Origin: Streptomyces spinosisporus
Lineage (GTDB): Bacteria > Actinomycetota > Actinomycetes > Streptomycetales > Streptomycetaceae
NCBI RefSeq assembly: GCF_022698145.1
Contig: NZ_JALDAX010000023.1
Span: 52,481-116,480 of the forward strand
DNA: 64,000 nucleotides
Direction: 5' to 3'
In this document: one piece after another, positions 1 through 7,534 of the stretch
How positions within the stretch are numbered: position 1 is the first letter of the stretch
Layout of the letters: each line of letters starts with the position of its first letter
Notes under the pieces: generated by a model
What the model was told of the DNA's origin: nothing
The model's input: the letters and a program-made list of their open reading frames with translations, nothing else
Databases searched by the model: none
Program-made: the position numbers and the translations under genes

Positions 1-230
1 GACTGCGCGTCCCGCAGGACGTGTCCGTCGTCGGCTGCGACAACACGAGCATCTCCCGGCTGCGCCACGTCTGGCTGACCACGGTCGACAACGCCGGGCA
101 CGAGATCGGCCGGCGCGCCGCCCGCTGTCTCCTGGACCGTTTCGAGCGGCCCGGCGGAGCGGGTCAACTGCACTTGACCGCACCGACGTTGGAGATCCGC
201 GGCACGACCGCACCGCCACCGGCACAGTGA
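1..230 (+). CDS. LacI-family transcriptional regulator, C-terminal end (partial)
   Basis: Only the last 75 or so residues are present; the gene begins before the window. The readable frame starts at base 3 and opens with L-R-V-P-Q-D-V-S-V-V-G-C-D-N. This is the hallmark of the periplasmic-binding-protein-like effector domain of LacI/GalR repressors (usual form V-P-x-D-[VI]-S-[VI]-[VI]-G-[FY]-D). The downstream R-R-A-A-R-C-L-L-D-R helix and L-x-x-P-T-L-E-I-R-G-T-T ending also match the family's C-terminus. The DNA-binding half is outside the window, so neither operator nor effector can be inferred. Confidence 0.85.
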   Translation, partial: LRVPQDVSVVGCDNTSISRLRHVWLTTVDNAGHEIGRRAARCLLDRFERPGGAGQLHLTAPTLEIRGTTAPPPAQ

Positions 231-404
231 GCACCCTCGCGCAGGCGCCCACACACGGCCGGGTCCCCCGCACGGTCGACCCCGTGCACGGATCGACGGC
301 GTACACCTTTGGAAGGGATCCGGAACCGTGCCGCCACCGGGAAATCACATGATGGCGCCACGGACCCGCCTTCCTGCCATAAGGTCTGCCGCGTGGGGAC
401 CGAC

Positions 405-986
405 ATGGATGGCGCCATCGAAAGCCGCTCGGCCGACGGACGCTGGCAGATGGAGTTCGACCTTCTCGACTTCCGGCCGCCCCGGGACTACGTCGCCTGG
501 GACTGTCTGTTCGGCGTGCGCGGGACGGGAGACGTGGAGCGCCCGCTCTTTCCCGGCCGCGGACTGCCGGACGACGTATCGGAGCCGGTACGGGAGCATG
601 CGCACGGCGATCACCAGCACAGCCACACGCATCTCACCTGGGCCGAGGTGTGCGCGGTCGACTGGGACGAGCCGCTGGCCTCCCGGCCCGCCTGGTACTG
701 GACGCACTGCTCGGACCCCGAGGGCGAGCACCTGGTCCGGGTGACGCCCACCCTGCGCGAGGCCGCCGGCAAGGTCTACGGGGGAGGCCTGCACCTGGCG
801 CCGCCGGAGTGGCCCCCCGGCGCCGAGGTGCACCTGAACGGCGCGGTGTACCGGCCGGTGGTCCTCACCGCCCGGATGCTCGCCCCGCCGGACGAGGGAT
901 GCTGGGCAGAGGTATGGAGCGCCATGCGTGACCTCGCGGCCGAGCGGGGCGACGAGCACGTACGGCTCATCGTCTGGTTCGGTTGA
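405..986 (+). CDS. Hypothetical protein with a His-rich stretch
   Basis: I do not recognise a family. The protein is about 193 residues, soluble and acidic, with no signal peptide or membrane segment. A run of alternating histidines (H-A-H-G-D-H-Q-H-S-H-T-H, near residues 65-76) could bind metal. Trp is unusually frequent in the second half. An in-frame GTG at 393 with AAGG eight bases upstream is an alternative start; ATG 405 has only a weak GGGGAC. The gene ends 26 bases before the hydroxyquinol dioxygenase start and may be co-transcribed with it, but nothing in the sequence ties it to aromatic catabolism. Confidence 0.6.
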   Translation: MDGAIESRSADGRWQMEFDLLDFRPPRDYVAWDCLFGVRGTGDVERPLFPGRGLPDDVSEPVREHAHGDHQHSHTHLTWAEVCAVDWDEPLASRPAWYWTHCSDPEGEHLVRVTPTLREAAGKVYGGGLHLAPPEWPPGAEVHLNGAVYRPVVLTARMLAPPDEGCWAEVWSAMRDLAAERGDEHVRLIVWFG

Positions 987-1012
987 ACCGCGCACCCGGG
1001 AAGGGAGCCGAC

Positions 1013-1888
1013 ATGACCACCGACGCCACCGACGCCCTCGACACGACCGTCACCGACGAAGCGGTGAACAGCCTGGCCGGCACCGCCGACCCGCGCCTGC
1101 GCGAGCTGCTGACCGGACTCGTCCGCCATCTGCACGCCTTCGCCCGCGAGACGCGGCTGACGCAGGAGGAGTGGGAGCGGGCCGTCGCCTTCCTGACCGC
1201 GACCGGGCAGACCTGCACGGACACCCGGCAGGAGTTCATCCTCCTGTCCGACGTGCTGGGCCTGTCCATGCTGGTCGAGACGCTCAACGGCGACCGCGCC
1301 CCCGGCGCGACCGAGTCGACGGTCCTCGGGCCGTTCCACATGACCGAGTCCCCGGTCCGCGCCCTCGGCGCCGACATCGACCTGGTGGGCGGCGGCGAGC
1401 CCTGCGTGGTCAGCGGCCGGGTGCTGTCCCGGGACGGCACACCGCTGCCGGGCGCGCTCCTCGACGTCTGGCAGGCCGACGGCAACGGCTTCTACGACGT
1501 CCAGCGCCCGGACGTGCAGCCGCCGGGCAACGGCCGCGGACTGTTCACCGCCGACGCCGAGGGCCGCTTCTGGTTCCGCACCTGTGTGCCGAGCCCGTAC
1601 CCGATCCCCACGGACGGCCCGGTCGGCGGCCTGCTGCGCGCGACCGGCCGCCACCCCTACCGCCCGGCCCACATCCACTTCATCGCCACGGCCGCCGGGC
1701 ACACCCCCGTGACCACGCACATCTTCGTCGCGGGCAGTGACTATCTCGACTCCGACGCCGTGTTCGCCGTCAAGCCGAGCCTGGTGCAGGACTTCGCCGA
1801 GACGGACGATCCCGCGCTGGCGGGGGAGTTCGGCGTCGCGAACCCGTTCCGGCACGCCCGCTTCGACCTCGTACTGGAGCGGTCGTGA
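1013..1888 (+). CDS. Intradiol ring-cleavage dioxygenase (hydroxyquinol 1,2-dioxygenase type)
   Basis: This predicted non-haem Fe(III) enzyme would open 1,2,4-trihydroxybenzene (or catechol) between the hydroxyls to give maleylacetate (or muconate). The 291-residue length is normal. Residues 1-110 form the helical dimerisation domain. The catalytic beta-sandwich carries the four expected iron ligands: Tyr161 (G-F-Y-D-V), Tyr196 (S-P-Y-P-I-P), His220 and His222 (P-A-H-I-H-F). ATG 1013 is chosen over upstream in-frame codons because AAGGGAG precedes it. The next gene, maleylacetate reductase, overlaps by four bases, which argues for hydroxyquinol rather than catechol as substrate. Confidence 0.88.
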   Translation: MTTDATDALDTTVTDEAVNSLAGTADPRLRELLTGLVRHLHAFARETRLTQEEWERAVAFLTATGQTCTDTRQEFILLSDVLGLSMLVETLNGDRAPGATESTVLGPFHMTESPVRALGADIDLVGGGEPCVVSGRVLSRDGTPLPGALLDVWQADGNGFYDVQRPDVQPPGNGRGLFTADAEGRFWFRTCVPSPYPIPTDGPVGGLLRATGRHPYRPAHIHFIATAAGHTPVTTHIFVAGSDYLDSDAVFAVKPSLVQDFAETDDPALAGEFGVANPFRHARFDLVLERS

Positions 1889-2967
1889 AGGGCGTCCTCG
1901 ACTTCTCGCACCAGTCCCGGCCGGTCCGGGTCGTCTTCCGCTCCGGCGCCGCCACGAACGCGACCCCCGGCGAGGCCGCCGCCCTCGGACTGCGCCGGCT
2001 GCTGGTGGTCTGCGGCAGCCGCGGTGCGGCCACCGCACGCGCGGTCGCCGACGCATTGGGCCCCGCCTGTGTGGGCCTGCACGACGGCGCCCGGATGCAC
2101 GTCCCCGTCGAGGCGGCCGACCGCGCCGTCGAGGCGGCCCGCGCGGCGGGCGCCGACGGCTGTGTGGCCGTCGGCGGCGGCTCCTCGATCGGCCTCGGCA
2201 AGGCGGTCGCCCTGCGCACCGGCCTGTCGCTGATGGCGGTGCCCTCCACCTACGCCGGCTCGGAGATGACCCCGGTCTGGGGCCTGACCGAGCACGGCGT
2301 CAAACGCACCGGCCGCGACCCCGTGGTCCTGCCGCGCAGCGTCGTCTACGACCCCGACCTCACCCTCTCCCTGCCGGTGCCGCTCTCCGTCACCAGCGGC
2401 ATCAACGCGATCGCCCACGCCGTCGAGGCGCTGTACGCCCCCGACACCTCGCCGCTGATCGACCTGATCGCCGAGGAGGGCGTACGGGCCATGGCGGGCG
2501 CGCTGCCCGCGGTGGCCGCCGACCCGGAGTCCAAGGAGGCCCGCGGTCGCGCCCTGTACGGCGCCTGGCTGTGCGGCTCCTGCCTCGGCGCCACCACCAT
2601 GGGCCTGCACCACAAGCTGTGCCACGTCCTGGGCGGCACCTTCAATCTGCCGCACGCCGAGACGCACACGGTGGTCCTGCCCTACACCCTCGCCTACAAC
2701 GCGCTCGCGGCCCCGGACGCGTCCGCCGCCGTGGCCCGTGCCCTGGACGCGACGGACGCCCCACGCGCCCTCAAGGCCCTGGCCGAACGTCTCGGCGCCC
2801 CGCGCACACTGGCCGAACTGGGCCTGAAGGAAGCCGACTTGGCGGAGGCGGCCGCCCAGACCGCGGGTCAGGCGTACGCCAATCCACGGTCGGTCACGGC
2901 GGCGGACGCACTCGCGGTGCTCCGGGCGGCGTACGAGGGCGGCCCGCCGGAGTTCCCGGCGGCCTGA
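1885..2967 (+). CDS. Maleylacetate reductase (iron-type alcohol dehydrogenase family)
   Basis: This predicted 360-residue enzyme would reduce maleylacetate to 3-oxoadipate with NAD(P)H, the step after hydroxyquinol cleavage. The sequence has the group III alcohol dehydrogenase fold: a nucleotide-binding G-G-G-S-S-I-G-L-G-K-A segment near residue 95, the P-S-T-Y-A-G-S-E-M-T-P motif typical of maleylacetate reductases, and the conserved His-containing G-L-H-H-K-L-C-H segment. GTG 1885 overlaps the dioxygenase stop codon (GTGA), so the two are translationally coupled. Confidence 0.87.
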   Translation: MKGVLDFSHQSRPVRVVFRSGAATNATPGEAAALGLRRLLVVCGSRGAATARAVADALGPACVGLHDGARMHVPVEAADRAVEAARAAGADGCVAVGGGSSIGLGKAVALRTGLSLMAVPSTYAGSEMTPVWGLTEHGVKRTGRDPVVLPRSVVYDPDLTLSLPVPLSVTSGINAIAHAVEALYAPDTSPLIDLIAEEGVRAMAGALPAVAADPESKEARGRALYGAWLCGSCLGATTMGLHHKLCHVLGGTFNLPHAETHTVVLPYTLAYNALAAPDASAAVARALDATDAPRALKALAERLGAPRTLAELGLKEADLAEAAAQTAGQAYANPRSVTAADALAVLRAAYEGGPPEFPAA

Positions 2968-2991
2968 GCCACTGGAATTCCCGGCGGCCTG
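2950..2991 (+). repeat. Direct repeat of the maleylacetate reductase 3' end
   Basis: The last 18 bases of the gene (GGAGTTCCCGGCGGCCTG) recur at 2974-2991 with one substitution (GGAATTCC...). This looks like a slippage duplication just past the stop codon. No function is apparent. Confidence 0.6.
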
Positions 2992-3058
2992 CCCTCCGCC
3001 CACGCCATCCGTGAACCCTGAGTGCGTCGCGCCCATCAGTGTGCGTGCAATACGGCAG

Positions 3059-3080
3059 ACAAAATTGTTGACAATCTTGT
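3059..3080. promoter_or_regulatory. Inverted repeat, likely GntR/FCD operator, overlapping a -35 box
   Basis: A 22-bp inverted repeat centred between 3069 and 3070 pairs at 9 of 11 positions. Its core is ATTGTTGACAAT, which matches the FadR-subfamily consensus of TTGT and ACAA half-sites separated by two bases. The core contains TTGACA (-35-like). It lies about 50 bases before the gene for the GntR/FCD regulator, consistent with autoregulation. The TTGTTGACAA core recurs at 7460-7469 upstream of the MFS importer. Confidence 0.6.
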
Positions 3081-3126
3081 TTGGCTAGATTTACGTTCGA
3101 CACGCACTCACTCAGGGAGGGCAGCG

Positions 3127-3777
3127 ATGCCGAACCAAGCCCGTCCGAGCACCGGAGAGCAGGCCAAACAGCATGCGTTCACGCAGCTGCGGCAGGCGAT
3201 CCTGCACGGCGAGATGGCACCGGCGCAGCGGCTGGTGGAGAACGAACTCGCCGAGCAGTTCGGTGTGACACGGGCCAGCATCCGGGCGGCACTCATCGAC
3301 CTGGAGGCCCAGGGCCTGGTCGAGCGGATCCGCAACCGCGGCTCGCGGGTGCGGGTGGTGACCGTCGAGGAGGCGGTCGCCATCACCGAGTGCCGCATGG
3401 TCCTCGAAGGGCTGTGCGCGGCCAAGGCGGCCACGCTGGCCAGTGACGAACAGCTCGCCGAGCTGACCGAACTGGGCACGGCGATGACCAAGGCCGTGGC
3501 CGACGGCGAGCCGGTGACCTACTCCGAGCTCAACCAGGAGCTGCACGCCAAGGTCCGGGACCTGTCCGGGCAGCGTACGGCGGTGGATCTGCTGGAGCGG
3601 CTCAACGCCCAACTGGTGCGCCACCGCTTCCAGTTGGCGCTTCGGCCGGGCCGCCCGCAGCACTCCCTGAACGAGCATCTGGCGATGATCGAGGCGATCA
3701 GGGCCAGGGATCCGCAGGCGGCCGAGGCGGCCGTCCGCGCCCACCTCACCAGCGTGATCGAGGCGCTGCGCGACTGA
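3127..3777 (+). CDS. GntR-family (FadR/FCD subfamily) transcriptional regulator
   Basis: This 216-residue protein has an N-terminal winged helix (residues 20-75, with E-N-E-L-A-E-Q-F-G-V-T-R-A-S-I-R-A-A-L-x-x-L and G-L-V-E-R). A C-terminal FCD effector domain (E-C-R-M-V-L-E-G around 85, H-A-K-V-R-D, and R-H-R-F near 165) follows. FCD regulators usually bind small carboxylic acids and repress the catabolic genes beside them. ATG 3127 follows GGGAGG. The gene sits between the hydroxyquinol genes and the galB-like operon, so it probably controls one or both in response to a ring-cleavage acid or the aromatic acid itself. Confidence 0.88.
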   Translation: MPNQARPSTGEQAKQHAFTQLRQAILHGEMAPAQRLVENELAEQFGVTRASIRAALIDLEAQGLVERIRNRGSRVRVVTVEEAVAITECRMVLEGLCAAKAATLASDEQLAELTELGTAMTKAVADGEPVTYSELNQELHAKVRDLSGQRTAVDLLERLNAQLVRHRFQLALRPGRPQHSLNEHLAMIEAIRARDPQAAEAAVRAHLTSVIEALRD

Positions 3778-3838
3778 CGCGACCGCGCCGGACGCGGGGG
3801 AGGCGGGCGCCCCACCCGTCCACCAAGGAGATTCGAGC

Positions 3839-4624
3839 ATGACCCAGGCCAACGCGCCCGCCTCCCCGCCACCCGACGGCGCCGGCGCGGGGAGAACACC
3901 CGCACGCTCCACCCTGGTCGTCACCGCGCACGCCGGGGACTTCGTGTGGCGGGCCGGCGGCGCCATCGCCCTGGCCGCCTCGCGCGGGGAGAAGGTCACC
4001 ATCGCCTGTCTGACCTTCGGCGAGCGCGGCGAGTCCGCCAAGGCGTGGCGCGAGGGCTGGAAGCTCGACGAGATCAAGGCGATACGCAGGGACGAGGCCG
4101 AGCGTGCCGCGGCCACCCTCGGCGCCGAGGTCCGCTTCTTCGACGCCGGTGACTATCCCCTGGTGGAGAGCGCCGAGTTGACGGACCGGCTCGTGACCGC
4201 CTACCGCGAGACCCAGCCCGACGTCGTGCTCACCCACCCGGCCGAGGACCCCTACAACGGCGACCACCCGGCCGCCCACCGCATGGCCCTGCAGGCCCGC
4301 ATCCTCGCCCAGGCGATCGGCTACCCGGGCGAGGGCGACATCATCGGTGCCCCGCCGGTCTTCTACTTCGAGCCGCACCAGCCCGAGATGTGCGGCTTCA
4401 CGCCCCAGGTGCTGCTCGACATCACCGAGGTCTGGGACACCAAGCGCAAGGCGATGGAGTGCCTCGCGGCCCAGCAGCACCTGTGGGACTACTACACGGA
4501 CCTCGCCGTGCGCCGGGGCGTCCAGCTCAGGCGCAACGCCGGACCGAACCTCGGTCTGGCCCACAGGACCATGGCCGAGGCGTACATGCGTCCCTACCCC
4601 CAGATCGCGAAGGAGCTCGCATGA
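3839..4624 (+). CDS. galB: PIG-L/LmbE-family hydrolase, probable 4-oxalomesaconate hydratase (GalB-like)
   Basis: The 261-residue protein belongs to the LmbE/PIG-L metal-dependent fold. It has a T-A-H-A-G-D-F-V-W-R-A-G-G-A-I-A motif near residue 27 and a second metal-site motif, H-P-A-E-D-P-Y-N-G-D-H, near residue 132. Most family members are GlcNAc deacetylases. The Pseudomonas putida GalB branch hydrates 4-oxalomesaconate to 4-carboxy-4-hydroxy-2-oxoadipate and has an A-H-x-x-D-F-V-W-R-type first motif instead of A-H-P-D-D-E. The immediate, overlapping RraA-like and PrpF-like genes supply the adjacent steps, so the hydratase assignment is favoured over deacetylase. The start follows AAGGAG. 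Confidence 0.78.
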   Translation: MTQANAPASPPPDGAGAGRTPARSTLVVTAHAGDFVWRAGGAIALAASRGEKVTIACLTFGERGESAKAWREGWKLDEIKAIRRDEAERAAATLGAEVRFFDAGDYPLVESAELTDRLVTAYRETQPDVVLTHPAEDPYNGDHPAAHRMALQARILAQAIGYPGEGDIIGAPPVFYFEPHQPEMCGFTPQVLLDITEVWDTKRKAMECLAAQQHLWDYYTDLAVRRGVQLRRNAGPNLGLAHRTMAEAYMRPYPQIAKELA

Positions 4625-5325
4625 GCGGCGTCATCGTCACCAACCCCCCGAAGGCCGACGCCAAGGACGTCGAGGCGCTGGCCGGCTTCGGAGTGGCCAC
4701 GGTCAGCGAGGCGATGGGGCGCACGGGCCTGCTGGGGCCCGGGATCCGGCCCATCCAGCAGGGCGTACGCGTCGCGGGCACCGCGGTGACCGTCCTGAGC
4801 TGGCCCGGCGACAACCTCATGATCCACGCGGCCGTGGAGCAGTGCGGCGAGGGCGACTTCCTCGTCGTCACCACCACCTCCCCCTCCACCGACGGCATGT
4901 TCGGCGAGCTGTTCGCGACCGCGCTGCACCGGCGGGGAGTGCGGGGACTGATCATCAACGCCGGCATCCGGGACACCCAGGAGCTGCGCGAGATGGGCTT
5001 TGCCGCCTGGTCCCGGGCGGTCTCCGCCCAGGGCACCGTCAAGGCCACCGGCGGTTCCGTCAACGTCCCCGTCGCCGTGGACGGTCAGGTGATCCGCCCC
5101 GGCGACGTGATCCTCGCCGACGACGACGGCGTGGTGGTCGTACCGCGCGAACGCGCACGGGAGGCGGCCGAGAGGTCGGAGGCCCGCGAGGCCAAGGAGG
5201 CCAAGTCCCGCGCCGCCTTCCTCGATGGCCAACTCGGGCTCGACCGCTACGGGTTGCGCGAGAAGCTGAAGGAACTCGGGGTCGAGTACAAGACGTTCGA
5301 GGAGTACGAGGGGGAGCGGCCGTGA
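4621..5325 (+). CDS. galC: RraA-like aldolase, probable 4-carboxy-4-hydroxy-2-oxoadipate aldolase (GalC-like)
   Basis: This predicted class II aldolase would split 4-carboxy-4-hydroxy-2-oxoadipate into pyruvate and oxaloacetate. The 234-residue sequence has the RraA/HMG-aldolase fold: T-V-S-E-A-M-G-R-T near residue 24, A-V-E-Q-C-G-E-G-D, G-L-I-I-N-A-G-I-R-D around 120, and P-G-D-V-I-L-A-D-D-D-G-V-V-V near 160 with metal-binding acidic residues. The charged C-terminal tail is typical of the catabolic aldolases rather than the RNase E inhibitor. ATG 4621 overlaps the galB-like stop (ATGA) and its own stop overlaps the next start, implying one coupled operon. Confidence 0.82.
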   Translation: MSGVIVTNPPKADAKDVEALAGFGVATVSEAMGRTGLLGPGIRPIQQGVRVAGTAVTVLSWPGDNLMIHAAVEQCGEGDFLVVTTTSPSTDGMFGELFATALHRRGVRGLIINAGIRDTQELREMGFAAWSRAVSAQGTVKATGGSVNVPVAVDGQVIRPGDVILADDDGVVVVPRERAREAAERSEAREAKEAKSRAAFLDGQLGLDRYGLREKLKELGVEYKTFEEYEGERP

Positions 5326-6434
5326 CCGAGGAACTGCCCTGTCTGCTGATGCGCGGCGGCACCTCCAAGGGTGCCTACTTCCTCGCCGACGACCTGCCGG
5401 CCGAACCCGCCCTGCGCGACGCCCTGTTGCTGCGCGTGATGGGCAGCCCGGACGAGCGCCAGATCGACGGCCTGGGCGGTGCGCACCCGCTCACCAGCAA
5501 GGTGGCCGTGGTCTCGCCGTCGGCCGATCCGCAGGCCGACGTCGACTACCTCTTCCTCCAGGTCGTGGTCGACCGGCCCGAGGTGAGCGACCGTCAGAAC
5601 TGCGGGAACCTCCTGGCCGGCATCGGGCCGTTCGCCGTCGAGCGCGGACTCGTCCCGGCAGGGCAGGAGCACACCTCCGTCCGTATCCGCATGGTCAACA
5701 GCGGTGACTACGCGACGGCGACCTTCCCGACCCCGGGCGGCCGGGTCGACTACACGGGCGACGCCGAGATCTCCGGCGTGCCCGGGACGGCCGCCGCCGT
5801 GGTGATCGAGTTCCCGCCGAGCGTGAACCCGCTGCTGCCCACCGGCCGTGTCCGCGACGAGATCCAGGGCGTGCCCGTGACCTGCGTGGACAACGGCATG
5901 CCGACCGTGCTCATCGCGGCCTCGTCCCTGAAGGTCACCGGCTACGAGTCGCCCGAGGAACTGGAGAAGGACGGCGCGCTCGCCGACCGGCTGCGCGAGA
6001 TCCGGCTGGAGGCCGGCCGGCTGATGGGCCTCGGCGACGTCTCCGGCACCACCGTGCCCAAGCTGACACTGCTCGCCCCGCCCCGGGACGGCGGCGCGGT
6101 CACCACCCGCACCTTCATCCCGATCCGCTGCCACACGTCGATCGGCGTGCTCGGCGCCGCCAGTGTGGCCGCCGGGCTGCGGATCGAGGGCAGCGTGGGC
6201 GCGGACCTCGCGCGCGTCGACCCGGGCGAGGACCGCGTCCGTATCGAACACCCCACGGGATTCCTGGACATCGAGAGCAGCCTCACCGCCCCGCCCGGGG
6301 AACTGCCCACCGCCCGCCGCACCGCCGTGGTGCGCACCGCCCGCAAGATCTTCGACGGCACCGTCTTCCCGCGGTCCGCCGACACGGCACCCCTCCCCAC
6401 TAACGACCCGCAGGACCAAGGAGGTCAGCGATGA
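5322..6434 (+). CDS. galD: PrpF-family isomerase, probable 4-oxalomesaconate tautomerase (GalD-like)
   Basis: This 370-residue protein has the PrpF/diaminopimelate-epimerase-like two-domain fold. Landmarks are the N-terminal L-L-M-R-G-G-T-S-K-G signature, R-Q-I-D-G-L-G-G-A-H-P-L-T-S-K near residue 45, an N-C-G-N-L motif near 85 and P-K-L-T-L-L-A-P-P near 245. PrpF isomerises aconitates; GalD tautomerises the keto and enol forms of 4-oxalomesaconate. The flanking hydratase and aldolase make the GalD role more likely than methylcitrate metabolism. GTG 5322 overlaps the previous stop (GTGA). Confidence 0.82.
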   Translation: MTEELPCLLMRGGTSKGAYFLADDLPAEPALRDALLLRVMGSPDERQIDGLGGAHPLTSKVAVVSPSADPQADVDYLFLQVVVDRPEVSDRQNCGNLLAGIGPFAVERGLVPAGQEHTSVRIRMVNSGDYATATFPTPGGRVDYTGDAEISGVPGTAAAVVIEFPPSVNPLLPTGRVRDEIQGVPVTCVDNGMPTVLIAASSLKVTGYESPEELEKDGALADRLREIRLEAGRLMGLGDVSGTTVPKLTLLAPPRDGGAVTTRTFIPIRCHTSIGVLGAASVAAGLRIEGSVGADLARVDPGEDRVRIEHPTGFLDIESSLTAPPGELPTARRTAVVRTARKIFDGTVFPRSADTAPLPTNDPQDQGGQR

Positions 6435-7381
6435 CACCGCCGCTCGGCGACATCGCCCACGTCGGCCATGCCCAGCTGTTCACCCCCGATCTGGACGCCA
6501 GCGTCGCCTTCTTCACCGACTTCCTCGGCCTGACGGTCAACGGCGAGGACGGCGACACGGTCTACCTGCGGACCTTCGACGACTACGAGCACCACAGCCT
6601 GGTCCTCACCGCCCGCGAGCAGCCCGGCCTCGGCCGGCTCGCCCTGCGCAGCTCCAGCGAGGAGGCACTGCACCGCCGTGTCGAGGCCGTCGAGGCGGCG
6701 GGCGGCAGCGGCAAGTGGGTCGAGGACGAACCCGGCCTCGGCAGGCTGTACCTGACCACGGACCCCGACGGCCACGAGCACGCCCTGTACTGGGAGAGCG
6801 AGCACTACCAGGCTCCCGAGGAACTCAGGCCCGCGCTGAAGAACCAGCCGCAGGCCAAGCCCAACCGGGGCGTGGGCGTGCGCCGTCTGGACCACATCAA
6901 CTTCCTCGCCGCGGACGTGCTCGCCAACGCCGAGTTCCAGCAACAGGTGCTGGGCGCCCGGCCGACCGAGCAGATCCGGCTCGACTCCGGGCGGATCGCG
7001 GCGCGTTGGCTGACGTACACGAACAAGTCGTACGACGTCGTCTACACCGAGGACTGGACCGGCTCCGAGGGCCGGCTGCACCACATCGCCTTCGCCACCG
7101 ACACCCGCGAGGACGTGCTGCGTGCCGCCGATCTCGCCATCGACAGCGGCGTGTTCATCGAGACGGGCCCGCACAAGCACGCCATCCAGCAGACGTTCTT
7201 CCTCTACGTCTACGAACCGGGCGGCAACCGCATCGAGCTGTGCAACCCGCTCACCCGGCTCGTCCTCGCGCCGGACTGGCCGCTGATCACCTGGACGGAG
7301 GAGGAGCGCAAGAAGGGGCAGGCCTGGGGCCTGAAGACCATCGAGTCCTTCCATACGCACGGGACGCCTCCGGTCGCGTAG
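6431..7381 (+). CDS. VOC-superfamily (type I) extradiol ring-cleavage dioxygenase
   Basis: This 316-residue enzyme is made of two vicinal-oxygen-chelate domains, as in catechol 2,3-dioxygenase. The N-terminal domain begins G-H-A-Q-L-F-T-P-D-L. The C-terminal, catalytic domain supplies the 2-His-1-Glu Fe(II) site: His155 (R-L-D-H-I-N-F), His217 or His218 (L-H-H-I-A-F) and Glu269 (N-R-I-E-L). It would open a catechol next to a hydroxyl with O2. ATG 6431 overlaps the galD-like stop and follows AAGGAGG. In known gallate and protocatechuate 4,5 pathways this step uses LigAB/GalA-type enzymes, so a VOC enzyme here is unexpected. The natural substrate is unknown. Confidence 0.85.
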   Translation: MTPPLGDIAHVGHAQLFTPDLDASVAFFTDFLGLTVNGEDGDTVYLRTFDDYEHHSLVLTAREQPGLGRLALRSSSEEALHRRVEAVEAAGGSGKWVEDEPGLGRLYLTTDPDGHEHALYWESEHYQAPEELRPALKNQPQAKPNRGVGVRRLDHINFLAADVLANAEFQQQVLGARPTEQIRLDSGRIAARWLTYTNKSYDVVYTEDWTGSEGRLHHIAFATDTREDVLRAADLAIDSGVFIETGPHKHAIQQTFFLYVYEPGGNRIELCNPLTRLVLAPDWPLITWTEEERKKGQAWGLKTIESFHTHGTPPVA

Positions 7382-7458
7382 CAGGTCGCTGGCGGGACCC
7401 GGCCCGGATCGCCCACAGAGCCACGGCTCGACCGTCAGCCGGCTTGATTGTCGATGAG

Positions 7459-7470
7459 ATTGTTGACAAA
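7459..7470. promoter_or_regulatory. Second TTGTTGACAA box, likely GntR/FCD operator
   Basis: ATTGTTGACAAA repeats 11 of the 12 core bases of the operator-like site at 3064-3075. It lies 65 bases before the MFS importer start and includes a TTGACA -35-like hexamer at 7463-7468. Another TTGACT follows at 7475. I infer that the GntR/FCD regulator also controls importer transcription. Confidence 0.55.
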
Positions 7471-7534
7471 AACGTTGACTGTTGAGTCGTGGCTCCCTAG
7501 CGTCTAGCCACCCCGCACGAGAGGAAGAACAACG

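Noticed and set aside
3839..4624. N-acetylglucosaminyl deacetylase (mycothiol MshB type)
   Set aside because: The first metal motif and the overlapping galC- and galD-like genes favour the 4-oxalomesaconate hydratase branch.
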